A DNA stretch of 64,000 nucleotides from an uncultured Dorea sp. (GTDB taxonomy: Bacteria > Bacillota > Clostridia > Lachnospirales > Lachnospiraceae), in the NCBI GenBank assembly GCA_900550865.1, contig URTM01000007.1:24977-88976 (forward strand), given 5' to 3'. Below are positions 27,077 through 35,801 of the stretch, one piece after another. Below the pieces are notes generated by a model, which worked only from the letters and a program-made list of their open reading frames with translations, made no database searches and had not been told where the DNA came from. Position numbers and translations under genes: made by a program. Each line of letters opens with the position of its first letter. Within the stretch, counting starts at the first letter, position 1.

Positions 27077-27436
27077 ATGCCATTTGCCGAAAAACTCAAA
27101 TCTTTACGTGCAGAAAATCATTATACACAAAAATATGTTGCCGAACGTCTGAACGTTTCCCGTTCTACCATTGCCGGTTATGAGACAAAAAACCGTCAGC
27201 CTTCTCACGAAAAACTGACGATTCTTGCAGAGCTTTTTCATGTTTCTGTTGATTATCTGCTGGACGATGATATCAGCGAGATTTCTCTTTCCGATACAAT
27301 ATCCATACAGACAGCCGAACGTTATCTGCTCTCACATTTTCATCATTTATCCACACATTCCAAGAAAGAATTTCTGGACTTTCTTCAATATCTGGAACAA
27401 AGAGATGAATCTGCGCGCAACAGACCCGCCCGCTGA
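27077..27436 (+). CDS. XRE family helix-turn-helix regulator
   Basis: 119 residues. The N-terminal helix-turn-helix (about 4-60: AEKLKSLRAENHYTQ, VAERLNVSRSTIAGYE) is a classic Cro/C1-type domain, followed by the VSVDYLLDD tail that marks many of these. The C-terminal 50 residues hold a helical segment of unknown role. The ATG at 27077 has GGAGGT 7 bp upstream. It is divergent from the small basic protein gene and converges on gatD. Confidence 0.85.
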   Translation: MPFAEKLKSLRAENHYTQKYVAERLNVSRSTIAGYETKNRQPSHEKLTILAELFHVSVDYLLDDDISEISLSDTISIQTAERYLLSHFHHLSTHSKKEFLDFLQYLEQRDESARNRPAR

Positions 27437-27447
27437 TCTCTTCTTTT

Positions 27448-28185
27448 TTATTCTTTCACAAAGCGGTGATAAATATAATCATTCGCTTCTTTTTCCTGAC
27501 TGTCATCCAGCGGGGAAAGGACTACTTCCTCTCCATACTTTCTTTCCAGTGCTTTCCTGATCAGATAATCACTGACCTGTGGATTCTTCGGAAGCAGCGG
27601 GCCGTGCAGATAAGTACCGATCACATTCTTATATACAACACCTTCGTAACCGCTCTTTCCGTCATTTCCCGCTCCATATAATACCTTCCCGAATGGTTTA
27701 TTCCCATTCAGATAGGTTCTTCCTCCGTGATTTTCAAATCCTACCACCGGCATATCTACAAGGTCACTGTCCAGAACGATGTTATCGATCAGACGTCCTT
27801 CTTCCTGTTCCGTGTAGATATCAACCAGATTCAGACCTTCGATCATACCGGCATCTGTTTTATAATATTTCCCGAGAAGCTGATAGCCGCCGCATACTGC
27901 GATGACCACACCGCCGTCTTCTACATAATCTTTGAATTCACTCTGGATTTCCAGAAGACTTTTACATACGATTGCCTGCTCCCTGTCGGAACCGCCTCCT
28001 AACAGAACGAGATCCAGTTTTGAGAAATCGATCTGATCTCCTGTATTGAATTCAATTGTCTCTGCTTCAATCCCGCGCCAGATGCAGCGTTTCATCAGAC
28101 ATGCAATATTTCCTCTGTCTCCGTACAGATTCAAAAGATCCGGATACAGATGACCGATTGTAAGCTTCATATCTTTTGTATCCAT
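27448..28185 (-). CDS. gatD: Lipid II isoglutaminyl synthase, glutamine amidotransferase subunit
   Basis: 245 residues. It is a CobB/CobQ-like class I glutamine amidotransferase; the nucleophile Cys lies in AVCGGYQLLG (about residue 98), and the catalytic His in TYLHGPLLPKNP (about 192). It supplies ammonia to MurT, and the complex amidates the alpha-carboxyl of D-Glu in lipid II to D-isoglutamine. The start overlaps the murT stop as TAATG, so the two are coupled. Confidence 0.92.
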   Translation of the reverse strand: MDTKDMKLTIGHLYPDLLNLYGDRGNIACLMKRCIWRGIEAETIEFNTGDQIDFSKLDLVLLGGGSDREQAIVCKSLLEIQSEFKDYVEDGGVVIAVCGGYQLLGKYYKTDAGMIEGLNLVDIYTEQEEGRLIDNIVLDSDLVDMPVVGFENHGGRTYLNGNKPFGKVLYGAGNDGKSGYEGVVYKNVIGTYLHGPLLPKNPQVSDYLIRKALERKYGEEVVLSPLDDSQEKEANDYIYHRFVKE

Positions 28186-29525
28186 TATCTTTCTCCTTCC
28201 ATCTTCTTTAATACATTTCTGGTACTGAACAGAGCAGTATAGTTCACCAGTACATACAGGTTACCACAGCCATTCTCTACTCTTTCACGGATTGCCTTCT
28301 CCACATCTGCTTCCAGCATAGATGGAATATCTACGTATTTCATACGCAATCTCATATCCTGGCAGCGGATACCGCTTACCGTAATGGAATTGATATTCGC
28401 TCCCTTAAATCTGTCAAAATCCACATCCCAGAGCCAGGAGATATCTGTTCCGTCCTGTGCATTGTCATTGATCACGATGATCACATCCTTCATGGAATCA
28501 TCCTGCATTACTGCAGAAATATTCTGATTGAATCCCGCCGGATTCTTCGCAAGATTCAGCACGATCTTCGTACCCTTTACGCCAAACTGTTCCATACGGC
28601 CATTTTCCGGATTAAAATCTGTAAGCATGTCCTGGAAATGCTCCAGTCCAAGTCCGCCGGTTCTTCCCGCCGCATATGCTGCAAGAATATTATATACATT
28701 ATAAAAGCCTTTATAATTTGCCTCCAGACGTCTGCCATCTACAGTGAATGCCAGATGATCACTGACTGCCACATCCGATGCATCGAATTCAATTGCCGGT
28801 CTCTTGAAATCACAGCCTGTACATGCATAATCACCAAGCTGGCTGTAATGATAGAAATTATACTTCAAAGGCGCCCCGCATTTTTTGCAGAAGCGTCCTT
28901 CTCTGATCTCATGCGAATCCTTATCATCCACTACCTTTTCGCTGATACCATAAGTCACATACGGATTGCCGCTTTCCATTGCCAGGTAAGCAGATAATGC
29001 ATCATCCCCGTTCACGATCACCTTCATCTTTGGTGCACTCTGCATCACTTCTTTTAAGATATTCATCGTAATGTCGATCTCACCGTAACGATCTAGCTGG
29101 TCACGGAACAGATTCGTCAGTACCATATAATCCGGCTTAAAGTGTGGAAACACCCTTCTTGTCGATGCTTCATCGATCTCGATACAGGCATAATCCGCAT
29201 CCAGATTACCGCTTAATCCTGCACCTAATACAAATGCTGCCACAACGCCGTTCAGCATATTGGATCCGGTATGATTACAGATTACTTTATAGCCTTCTTT
29301 TTCAATTGCGGCACAAAGCATATTGTTAGTCGTCGTCTTACCATTCGTTCCACATACAATAAAAATGTTTTTTCTGACCTGTCCTGCAAGATCATGCAGG
29401 ATACTCGGATCAATCTTAAGCGCAATCTTTCCCGCCCAGGTCACGCCCTGGCGGTGAAAGATGTGTACACTTGCTTTTTCACTTATCTTTGCTGCCCATA
29501 CGGCCAGCATTCTGCGTACTCCCAT
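28185..29525 (-). CDS. murT: Lipid II isoglutaminyl synthase, Mur-ligase-like subunit
   Basis: 446 residues. The Mur ligase central domain has the P-loop CGTNGKTTTNNML (about 58-70). A Cys4 zinc-ribbon is inserted near residues 215-238 (CKKCGAPL and CTGC), a mark of MurT. The C-terminal MurT domain contains the VVINDNAQDGTDISWLWDVD segment. It activates the D-Glu carboxyl of lipid II with ATP and partners with GatD on the cytoplasmic face of the membrane. It lies 6 bp after the sugar kinase gene. Confidence 0.92.
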   Translation of the reverse strand: MGVRRMLAVWAAKISEKASVHIFHRQGVTWAGKIALKIDPSILHDLAGQVRKNIFIVCGTNGKTTTNNMLCAAIEKEGYKVICNHTGSNMLNGVVAAFVLGAGLSGNLDADYACIEIDEASTRRVFPHFKPDYMVLTNLFRDQLDRYGEIDITMNILKEVMQSAPKMKVIVNGDDALSAYLAMESGNPYVTYGISEKVVDDKDSHEIREGRFCKKCGAPLKYNFYHYSQLGDYACTGCDFKRPAIEFDASDVAVSDHLAFTVDGRRLEANYKGFYNVYNILAAYAAGRTGGLGLEHFQDMLTDFNPENGRMEQFGVKGTKIVLNLAKNPAGFNQNISAVMQDDSMKDVIIVINDNAQDGTDISWLWDVDFDRFKGANINSITVSGIRCQDMRLRMKYVDIPSMLEADVEKAIRERVENGCGNLYVLVNYTALFSTRNVLKKMEGER

Positions 29526-29531
29526 AATTAC

Positions 29532-30491
29532 CTATTCCCCGATCAGTTCTTTGATATTTTCCGGTTCCGGCATCGAACGGATCGCACCTTTTTTCATTGT
29601 GATCAGTGCTGCACCTGCATTCGCATATGTCAGAATCTCTTTTAATTTTGCTTCGTCCAGATTATCCAGACCATACTTTAACACACCGTTGATCGAACAT
29701 CCGCAGAATGTATCCCCTGCACCTGTTGTCTCAATTGCTTTTACAGTAAATCCCGGCTGTTCTACGCACAGGCCTTTGTAATAAGCTCTGCTTCCCTCTT
29801 TTCCCATGGTCAGGAAGATAAGCGGGATCTGATACTTCTCCTGAAGATACTTAATTCCTTCATCATAGTCTTCTTTTCCAGATACAAACTGGATCTCATT
29901 ATCTGAAATCTTCAGTACGTCACAATTCTCAAATCCATACTCCATCTGTTCTTTCGCCTCATCCAGTGTCTTCCAGAGTGGCGGACGTAAGTTCGGATCA
30001 AATGTGATCATGCATCCGGCTTCTTTTGCAACTGCAAGTGCTTTCTTCGTTGCGCTCTTTACCGGCTCATCTGTCATGGAAAGTGTTCCGAAATGGAATA
30101 CTTTTGACTGACGGATCAGGTCATAATCCACTTCCTCTTCCTTTAACATCATGTCAGCCCCCGGTTTACGGTAGAAAGAAAATTCTCTGTCGCCATCCGG
30201 GAACGTATGTACAAAAGCAAGTGTTGTGTGGATATCCTGATCCATCACAAGCCCCTTTGCTTCTATTCCGATATTTGTAATTGTATCTTTTAACAGTTTA
30301 CCGAACTGGTCATCTCCGACTTTTCCGATAAACGCTGTTTTTCTTCCAAGTTTGTTCAACATTGCAAGTACATTACACGGCGCTCCGCCAGGGCATGCTT
30401 CAAATAACTGATTGCCCTGCTCACTTTCTCCATTCACTGCAAAGTCGATCAGCATTTCTCCAAGTGCTGTTACATCATATATCTTTTCCAT
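29532..30491 (-). CDS. PfkB family carbohydrate kinase (fructokinase-like)
   Basis: 319 residues, usual ribokinase-fold length. The N-terminal GGAPCNVLAMLNKLG (about 35-49) and the C-terminal signature TTGAGDTFCGCSING (about 255-269), with the catalytic Asp in GAGD, are intact. It resembles bacterial fructokinases (ScrK/FrkA type). It phosphorylates a sugar, most likely fructose, with ATP. The murT-gatD pair follows closely but is functionally unrelated. The 439-bp gap upstream suggests its own promoter. Confidence 0.85.
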   Translation of the reverse strand: MEKIYDVTALGEMLIDFAVNGESEQGNQLFEACPGGAPCNVLAMLNKLGRKTAFIGKVGDDQFGKLLKDTITNIGIEAKGLVMDQDIHTTLAFVHTFPDGDREFSFYRKPGADMMLKEEEVDYDLIRQSKVFHFGTLSMTDEPVKSATKKALAVAKEAGCMITFDPNLRPPLWKTLDEAKEQMEYGFENCDVLKISDNEIQFVSGKEDYDEGIKYLQEKYQIPLIFLTMGKEGSRAYYKGLCVEQPGFTVKAIETTGAGDTFCGCSINGVLKYGLDNLDEAKLKEILTYANAGAALITMKKGAIRSMPEPENIKELIGE

Positions 30492-30930
30492 CTTGAAATC
30501 TCCTTATTCTGAATCTTACATTTGTTTCATATTCTATCATACAATCTCATATTTTTAAAGGCACATGCTCTTAAAGTGCATTTTTACCAATTCCTGATAA
30601 ATTTTCGTTATTTTTTTGTCATTTTGCCTATTTACGAATCGAAAAATGATTGATAAAATAATAACAAATAATACAGTTACCTGATGTATTATTTTACATT
30701 GTGAAACGACGATTTCGCAAAATGTTCGTGTTTGGACGGTACTACCCCCTCCCACGAACCCTCTCTTGATAGCGTTTTGTAAGAAAGCCACATGAAAAGT
30801 TTCCGCCAAAACTATTTATGTGACTTTCTTCATTTATTATCATAAAACTTTCTGATAGCAAGTCCCGTAGATTGCCATGCATTCAAAAAGAGCTGCCACC
30901 GACAGCTCCTTCCGATAATCTTTTTTGTTT
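30492..30930. other. 439-bp intergenic region between the kinase and DAHP synthase genes
   Basis: Besides the terminator at 30885-30908 it contains an imperfect inverted repeat, AAGAAAGCCACAT (30781-30793) with ATGTGACTTTCTT (30818-30830), 12 of 13 pairing across a 24-base spacer. A C/T-rich stretch lies near 30740-30765. The reading frame inside (30555-30809, minus, 84 codons) has no family resemblance, a poor start and low-complexity ends, so I do not call it a gene. The segment presumably carries the kinase promoter. Confidence 0.5.
30885..30908 (-). terminator. Terminator after DAHP synthase
   Basis: On the minus strand GAGCTG, a 7-base loop and CAGCTC are followed by TTTTTG (30889-30885). 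This is a compact, canonical Rho-independent terminator 22 bp after the stop codon of the DAHP synthase gene. Confidence 0.85.
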
Positions 30931-31962
30931 TTAACATTCTTCGGCAATTTTATAGATCAGCTTTTCTGTATCTTCCCATCCAATGCATGGATCGGTGATA
31001 GATTTTCCATAGATCATATCTGCAGATATATCCTGTCTGCCTTCTTCCAGGTAGCTTTCTACCATAACACCCTTGATCATCTTCTTAAGATCCGGGTTGT
31101 ATCTGCGTGAATGCAGTACCTCACTTACGATACGGATCTGCTCTTTGTATTTCTTATTTGAATTCGAATGATTCGCATCAATCACCGCTGCCGGATTCTT
31201 AAGATCCTTTTTCTGATATAATTCCCAGAGTCTTACACATTCTTCATAATGGTAATTCGGCATACATTGTCCGTACTTGTCCACTCCGCCGCGGAGAATG
31301 GTATGTGCGAGCGGATTGCCGGATGTCGTCACATCCATCGTTCTGTAAATGAACCGGTGTCCCATCTGTGCCGCTACGATTGAATTCAGCATTACAGAGA
31401 GATCCCCGCTGGTCGGGTTCTTCATTCCAACCGGAATGTCCATACCACTTGCAGTCAGTCTGTGCTGCTGGTTCTCCACCGATCTTGCTCCTACCGCCTC
31501 ATAGGAAAGAATGTCATCCAGATAGCTTCTGTTTTCCGGATATAACATTTCATCCGCTGCCGTCAGACCACTTTCCTTCATTGCACGGATATGCATTTTA
31601 CGGATTGCCATAATTCCCGCATACAGATCCGGTGCTTTGTCCGGATCCGGCTGATGCAGCATTCCTTTATATCCTTCCCCTGTTGTTCTCGGCTTGTTGG
31701 TATAAATCCTCGGTATCAGCACCAGACGGTCTTTGACTTTTTCATTTACTTTCGCAAGCCGGCTTACATATTCACATACCGAATCTTCATTATCTGCCGA
31801 ACACGGTCCGATGATCACTGCAAATTTATCGGATTTTCCGGTAAAAATGTCCCGGATCTCCGCATCACGTTCTTTTTTCAACTGGATCAGTTCCTCTGGC
31901 AGAGGATATTCTTCTTTCAGTTCTGCCGGTGATGGCAGAACTTTATTTACTTTCATAGACAT
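30931..31962 (-). CDS. 3-deoxy-7-phosphoheptulonate synthase (class I, AroFGH type)
   Basis: 343 residues from the ATG at 31962 (MSMKVNKVLPSP), preceded by GAGG; the longer frame starts inside the upstream gene. The DAHP synthase class I motifs include IIGPCSADNE (about 70), GARSVENQQHR (about 158) and the metal-binding Cys/His/Asp set (VIDANHSNSNKK near 245). It makes the first intermediate of aromatic amino acid synthesis from PEP and erythrose 4-phosphate. It follows the small exporter gene with a 14-bp gap and ends in a strong terminator. No feedback ACT or mutase domain is attached. Confidence 0.92.
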   Translation of the reverse strand: MSMKVNKVLPSPAELKEEYPLPEELIQLKKERDAEIRDIFTGKSDKFAVIIGPCSADNEDSVCEYVSRLAKVNEKVKDRLVLIPRIYTNKPRTTGEGYKGMLHQPDPDKAPDLYAGIMAIRKMHIRAMKESGLTAADEMLYPENRSYLDDILSYEAVGARSVENQQHRLTASGMDIPVGMKNPTSGDLSVMLNSIVAAQMGHRFIYRTMDVTTSGNPLAHTILRGGVDKYGQCMPNYHYEECVRLWELYQKKDLKNPAAVIDANHSNSNKKYKEQIRIVSEVLHSRRYNPDLKKMIKGVMVESYLEEGRQDISADMIYGKSITDPCIGWEDTEKLIYKIAEEC

Positions 31963-31976
31963 AATCTTTTCCTCTT

Positions 31977-32489
31977 TTATCCTAACAGGTGTACGCCTCC
32001 AAGAAGCACATACGATATAAACCACATGATTACAGTTGCCATGCAGATACCGATGACAACAGCCGGAAACGCTTTCTTAAACTTCATTCCCAGAAGTGCC
32101 GCGATCAGCGATCCTGTCCACGCCCCGGTTCCCGGAAGCGGGATTCCTACGAATAACACCAGTCCCCAGAATTCATATTTTTCAATCTGGTCCTTTTTAC
32201 TCATCGCTTTATTTTCCAGCTTATCCACCAGCGGCTTGAATGTCTTTGTTCCTTTCATCCAGTTAAATATTGGAGTGATCAGAAGTAAAATAAACGGAAC
32301 CGGGATAATATTACCGATAATGCAAAGTGGAATCGCAGTAGATACTTTTACTCCAAGGATCGGTCCTGCAACAAGCAACGCACCACGAAGTTCAAGGATC
32401 GGGATCATCGATATCAGAAATACGATTACTTCCTTACTCACACTTCCGCTTAATGCATCAATAATTCCATGTATTAATGTATTGGTCAT
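31977..32489 (-). CDS. Small multidrug export protein (COG2426 family)
   Basis: 170 residues with about four to five hydrophobic helices. The conserved segments EVIVFLISMIPILELRGAL near the N-terminus and GIPLPGTGAWTGSLIAALLG (about 115-134) mark the putative small multidrug export family. Despite the name, transport by this family is poorly documented. It lies between hisC (12 bp upstream) and the DAHP synthase gene, probably in one transcript. Confidence 0.85.
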   Translation of the reverse strand: MTNTLIHGIIDALSGSVSKEVIVFLISMIPILELRGALLVAGPILGVKVSTAIPLCIIGNIIPVPFILLLITPIFNWMKGTKTFKPLVDKLENKAMSKKDQIEKYEFWGLVLFVGIPLPGTGAWTGSLIAALLGMKFKKAFPAVVIGICMATVIMWFISYVLLGGVHLLG

Positions 32490-32501
32490 AAGAAACTCCT
32501 C

Positions 32502-33557
32502 TTATTTATTCATATATTTTTTCAGGAACGCAAACATTGCCTCCATCTCTTCTCTGGTTCCTACAGTGATACGCATATACTGCTCGATTCTCTCACTGCC
32601 CCAGAAGCGCACATAGATATCATTCTCTTTCAGTGCTTCAAATAATTCTTTTGCATCATAATCCGGATGCATGACAAAGATAAAGTTCGATTTGGAATCC
32701 AGACACTGGAATCCAAGATTCTTTAACTCTTCTTTTGCCCATTCACGTGTCTCGATAATCTTATTCACACACTCTTCAAAATATGCCTTATCCTTTACCG
32801 CTTCCACACCACATACCAGTGATGTCTGGTTCATAGTATAGGAGTTGAAAGAATATTTTGCATCGTTCAGATATTTGATCAGTGTCGGATTACTGATTGC
32901 ATAACCGATACGCATTCCTGCCATCGATCTTGCTTTTGAAAATGTCTGAACAATGATCAGATTCTCATATTTATCGATTAGTTCCATCGCAGAACGTCCG
33001 GCAAAATCAACATATGCCTCATCTACGATCACGATCACATCCTGATTGTGTGCGATGATATCTTCCACGTCAGCCAGATCTTCGTAAAGTCCTGTCGGTG
33101 CATTCGGATTCGGGAAGATCACACCGCCATTCTCTTTATAGTAATCTTCTTTTACGATCCGGAAGTTCTCGTCTAACTTCTGGCATTCATACGGAATGCG
33201 GTACAGATCCGCCCATACCTTATAGAAGGAATATGTGATATCCGGGAAAAAGACTGGTTTCTCTGAGTTGAAAAATGTCAGGAAACACATGGATAATACA
33301 TCATCCGATCCTACTCCTACGAATACCTGTTCCGGATTTACATGATAAAAATCAGCCAGTGCATTCACAAGTGGCGCTGCCGTAGGATCCGGATACAGAC
33401 GCAGGCGGTCTGTATTCATCTCCTCCAGTGCTTTTGTTACGCCCGGTGCAGGTGCGTATGGGTTCTCATTGGTATTCAACTTGATCACTTTGCGCTGTGG
33501 CTGTTCGCCCGGCACATATGGTTCTACTTTTCGAATGTTCTTTTCAAATGCTTTCAT
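32502..33557 (-). CDS. hisC: Histidinol-phosphate aminotransferase
   Basis: 351 residues, usual length. It is a fold-type I PLP enzyme; the PLP lysine lies in TFSKARSMAGMRIGY (about residue 210), and the N-terminus KLNTNENPYAPAPGV is typical of HisC. It forms histidinol phosphate in histidine synthesis and in some Firmicutes also acts on aromatic substrates. It is 9 bp downstream of a second aminotransferase and not next to other his genes, so an aromatic role (with DAHP synthase nearby) is possible. Confidence 0.85.
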   Translation of the reverse strand: MKAFEKNIRKVEPYVPGEQPQRKVIKLNTNENPYAPAPGVTKALEEMNTDRLRLYPDPTAAPLVNALADFYHVNPEQVFVGVGSDDVLSMCFLTFFNSEKPVFFPDITYSFYKVWADLYRIPYECQKLDENFRIVKEDYYKENGGVIFPNPNAPTGLYEDLADVEDIIAHNQDVIVIVDEAYVDFAGRSAMELIDKYENLIIVQTFSKARSMAGMRIGYAISNPTLIKYLNDAKYSFNSYTMNQTSLVCGVEAVKDKAYFEECVNKIIETREWAKEELKNLGFQCLDSKSNFIFVMHPDYDAKELFEALKENDIYVRFWGSERIEQYMRITVGTREEMEAMFAFLKKYMNK

Positions 33558-33566
33558 ACTGCTCTC

Positions 33567-34754
33567 CTAGAAATATTCTTTCGCCAGTTCTTTGAATTTC
33601 GGAAGGGAATTCACGATCGTCTCATGGGATACGCAGTATGCAAGTCTTACATATCCAGGACACGCAAAGGAACTTCCCGGTACGATCAGAATATTATATT
33701 TCTTAGCAGCTTCACAGAATTCTTTCTCATTCGGAACCGGTGATTTTACAAACAGATAGAATGCACCCTGTGGTTTAATACACTCGAATCCACATTCTTT
33801 CAGACCGTTATAAAGGTCTTCTCTGTTGCGGTCATAGAAGGAAAGGTCTGTCTTTTCATTCAGGCATTTTTCTACTACTTTCTGCTGCAGAGTCGGCGCA
33901 TTGACAAATCCAAGGATACGTGTTGCCACATTTGCTGCGGAAAGTACTTCTTCACTGTCCTTCATCTCATCTGGAATAACCAGATATCCGATACGTTCTC
34001 CCGGGAGGGACAGCGATTTGCTGTAAGAATATCCTACAACTGTATTGTCATAATATTTTGTGAGATAAGGAACTTCCACTCCGTCGTAAGCAAGTTCACG
34101 GTATGGTTCATCTGAGATCAGTACGATATCTGTTCCGAATTCTCTCTGTTTTGCTTCCATGATAGCAGCAAGCTTCTTAATTGTCTCTTCGGAATATACC
34201 ACACCGGTAGGGTTGTTCGGATTGTTGATGATGACCGCTTTTGTCTTCGGTGTGATTTTCTGCTCGAACTCATCCAGTTTTGGCTGGAAATCTACGGTAT
34301 TCGGCGAGATTTCAACTAACACACCATCATAATTATTCGTATAAGAACGATATTCTCCAAAATATGGTGCGAATGCGATCACTTCATCTCCCGGATTGAT
34401 AATTGCTTTCAGAATGACATTCAGTCCGCCTGCGGCACCGACTGTCATGACAATATTCTTTCCTTCAAAGTGTGTACCAAAACGCTCATTCAGGGATTTT
34501 GCTACTGCCTCTCTTACTTCTGCATATCCGCAGTTGCTGTTGGTATATCCGTGAAGTGCAACCGGGTCTGTATCATTTACGATCTCGATGATCGCATTCT
34601 TTACAGCTTCCGGTGCCGGTACGTTCGGATTGCCAAGACTGAAATCAAACACATTCTCAGCTCCATAAATTCCTGCCAGACGGTTACCTTCTTCAAACAT
34701 CGCACGGATAGCCGAGCTGTTGGCTACCATATTTTTCATCTTATCCGCTATCAT
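33567..34754 (-). CDS. Class I/II PLP-dependent aminotransferase (aspartate-type)
   Basis: 395 residues. It is a fold-type I aminotransferase with the PLP lysine in SYSKSLSLPGERIGY (about 237) and the NNPNNPTGVVYS segment (about 170) that binds PLP. It resembles AspC-like enzymes of Clostridia that act on aspartate, aromatic or branched amino acids; specificity cannot be read. It precedes hisC by 9 bp. The start is at 34754. Confidence 0.85.
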   Translation of the reverse strand: MIADKMKNMVANSSAIRAMFEEGNRLAGIYGAENVFDFSLGNPNVPAPEAVKNAIIEIVNDTDPVALHGYTNSNCGYAEVREAVAKSLNERFGTHFEGKNIVMTVGAAGGLNVILKAIINPGDEVIAFAPYFGEYRSYTNNYDGVLVEISPNTVDFQPKLDEFEQKITPKTKAVIINNPNNPTGVVYSEETIKKLAAIMEAKQREFGTDIVLISDEPYRELAYDGVEVPYLTKYYDNTVVGYSYSKSLSLPGERIGYLVIPDEMKDSEEVLSAANVATRILGFVNAPTLQQKVVEKCLNEKTDLSFYDRNREDLYNGLKECGFECIKPQGAFYLFVKSPVPNEKEFCEAAKKYNILIVPGSSFACPGYVRLAYCVSHETIVNSLPKFKELAKEYF

Positions 34755-34832
34755 TTTGTTGCTCCTTTCTCACTACAAGTCTTTTTCTTAAGTCTTTTCT
34801 GTAAGGTCTTTACAAATCTTTTCAGATTCGTT

Positions 34833-35744
34833 TTACAACGCCTCTTTCTCTGTCACATCGCCCTTTTCTACCATAAAGACCGGACGATAAGAAAGCTTGG
34901 CTTTTCTAAGACCTTCTGCACCGGTATCATCTTCCCGGTTTACATATTTATAGTTCATGCATTCATGCTCTACAAACTGCTGGTTGATCATAGTATATGC
35001 ACCCTGTACATCGGCATATGCTTTTTCGATATGCACGACATAGGTATCTTCGCATATCGGTTCTCCGATCGTAAATGCAACGACTTCGCCATCGATTCGA
35101 AGGACCCCTCCTGTCAGATGAAGTTCTTCGAACAAGCGCAGGGAATTCAGTGCCACACACATCTCTCCCCTTTTCTCCTCGTCATCGTCGCATTCATTCT
35201 CAGTCCGCCATCTTAACGCCATCTGGAAACAATCCTCCAGATTGTCTTTCGATATGCTCTCATAAGACCAGCGGTCTTCAAACAGGCTCTTAAATTTATT
35301 GATATGATTCCGCTTTCCGTGAAGCTTCTTGCCCGAAAGCGTTGCCATCTTTTCTGATTCATAGACGTAATCGGCAGAATCTCTGTCATATTCGATCTGG
35401 AATCTGCCCGGATACCACTCTTCCAGCTGGGCAAAATATTCCGGTGTCACATTATACATCAGGAACGGTCTGCCTTTTGCTTTGGAATACTCCATCATCT
35501 CTTCCAGTGCATTCTTCACATCTTCCGGTGCTCCTGCCGGGTAGGCAAAGGATACATGATTCTCATCTTCGCTTTTGAAGACCAGCGCGTTCTGTATGAT
35601 TGCCCACTTTACCGGATATTGTCTGGACCAGAGATATACATTGGCAAATGTTCTCTCACAGCTTCTGCTTGTGTGGTGCTCAAAATAATGTGAGATAATC
35701 TCCTGATCTTCTAATTCTGCACGTTTAAACTGTGTTGCTTCCAT
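34833..35744 (-). CDS. DUF2156 (phosphatidylglycerol lysyltransferase C-terminal-like) protein
   Basis: 303 residues, the GNAT-fold domain found at the C-terminus of MprF-type aminoacyl-tRNA transferases, without the membrane flippase part. Motifs include CERTFANVYLWSRQY (about 30) and KLHGKRNHINKF (about 139), both usual in free-standing DUF2156 proteins. Its acceptor is unknown; no membrane helix is present. It stands alone with 78 bp to the aminotransferase below. Confidence 0.85.
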   Translation of the reverse strand: MEATQFKRAELEDQEIISHYFEHHTSRSCERTFANVYLWSRQYPVKWAIIQNALVFKSEDENHVSFAYPAGAPEDVKNALEEMMEYSKAKGRPFLMYNVTPEYFAQLEEWYPGRFQIEYDRDSADYVYESEKMATLSGKKLHGKRNHINKFKSLFEDRWSYESISKDNLEDCFQMALRWRTENECDDDEEKRGEMCVALNSLRLFEELHLTGGVLRIDGEVVAFTIGEPICEDTYVVHIEKAYADVQGAYTMINQQFVEHECMNYKYVNREDDTGAEGLRKAKLSYRPVFMVEKGDVTEKEAL

Positions 35745-35801
35745 ATACTGTATTTACCTTCTTTAAATTCCGGCTTCTTTCTAATCTTATATTCCGGCTT
35801 C

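Noticed and set aside
30555..30809. 84-codon minus-strand frame in the intergenic region
   Set aside because: No recognisable domain, no good ribosome binding site, and it overlaps the inverted repeat; composition looks non-coding.
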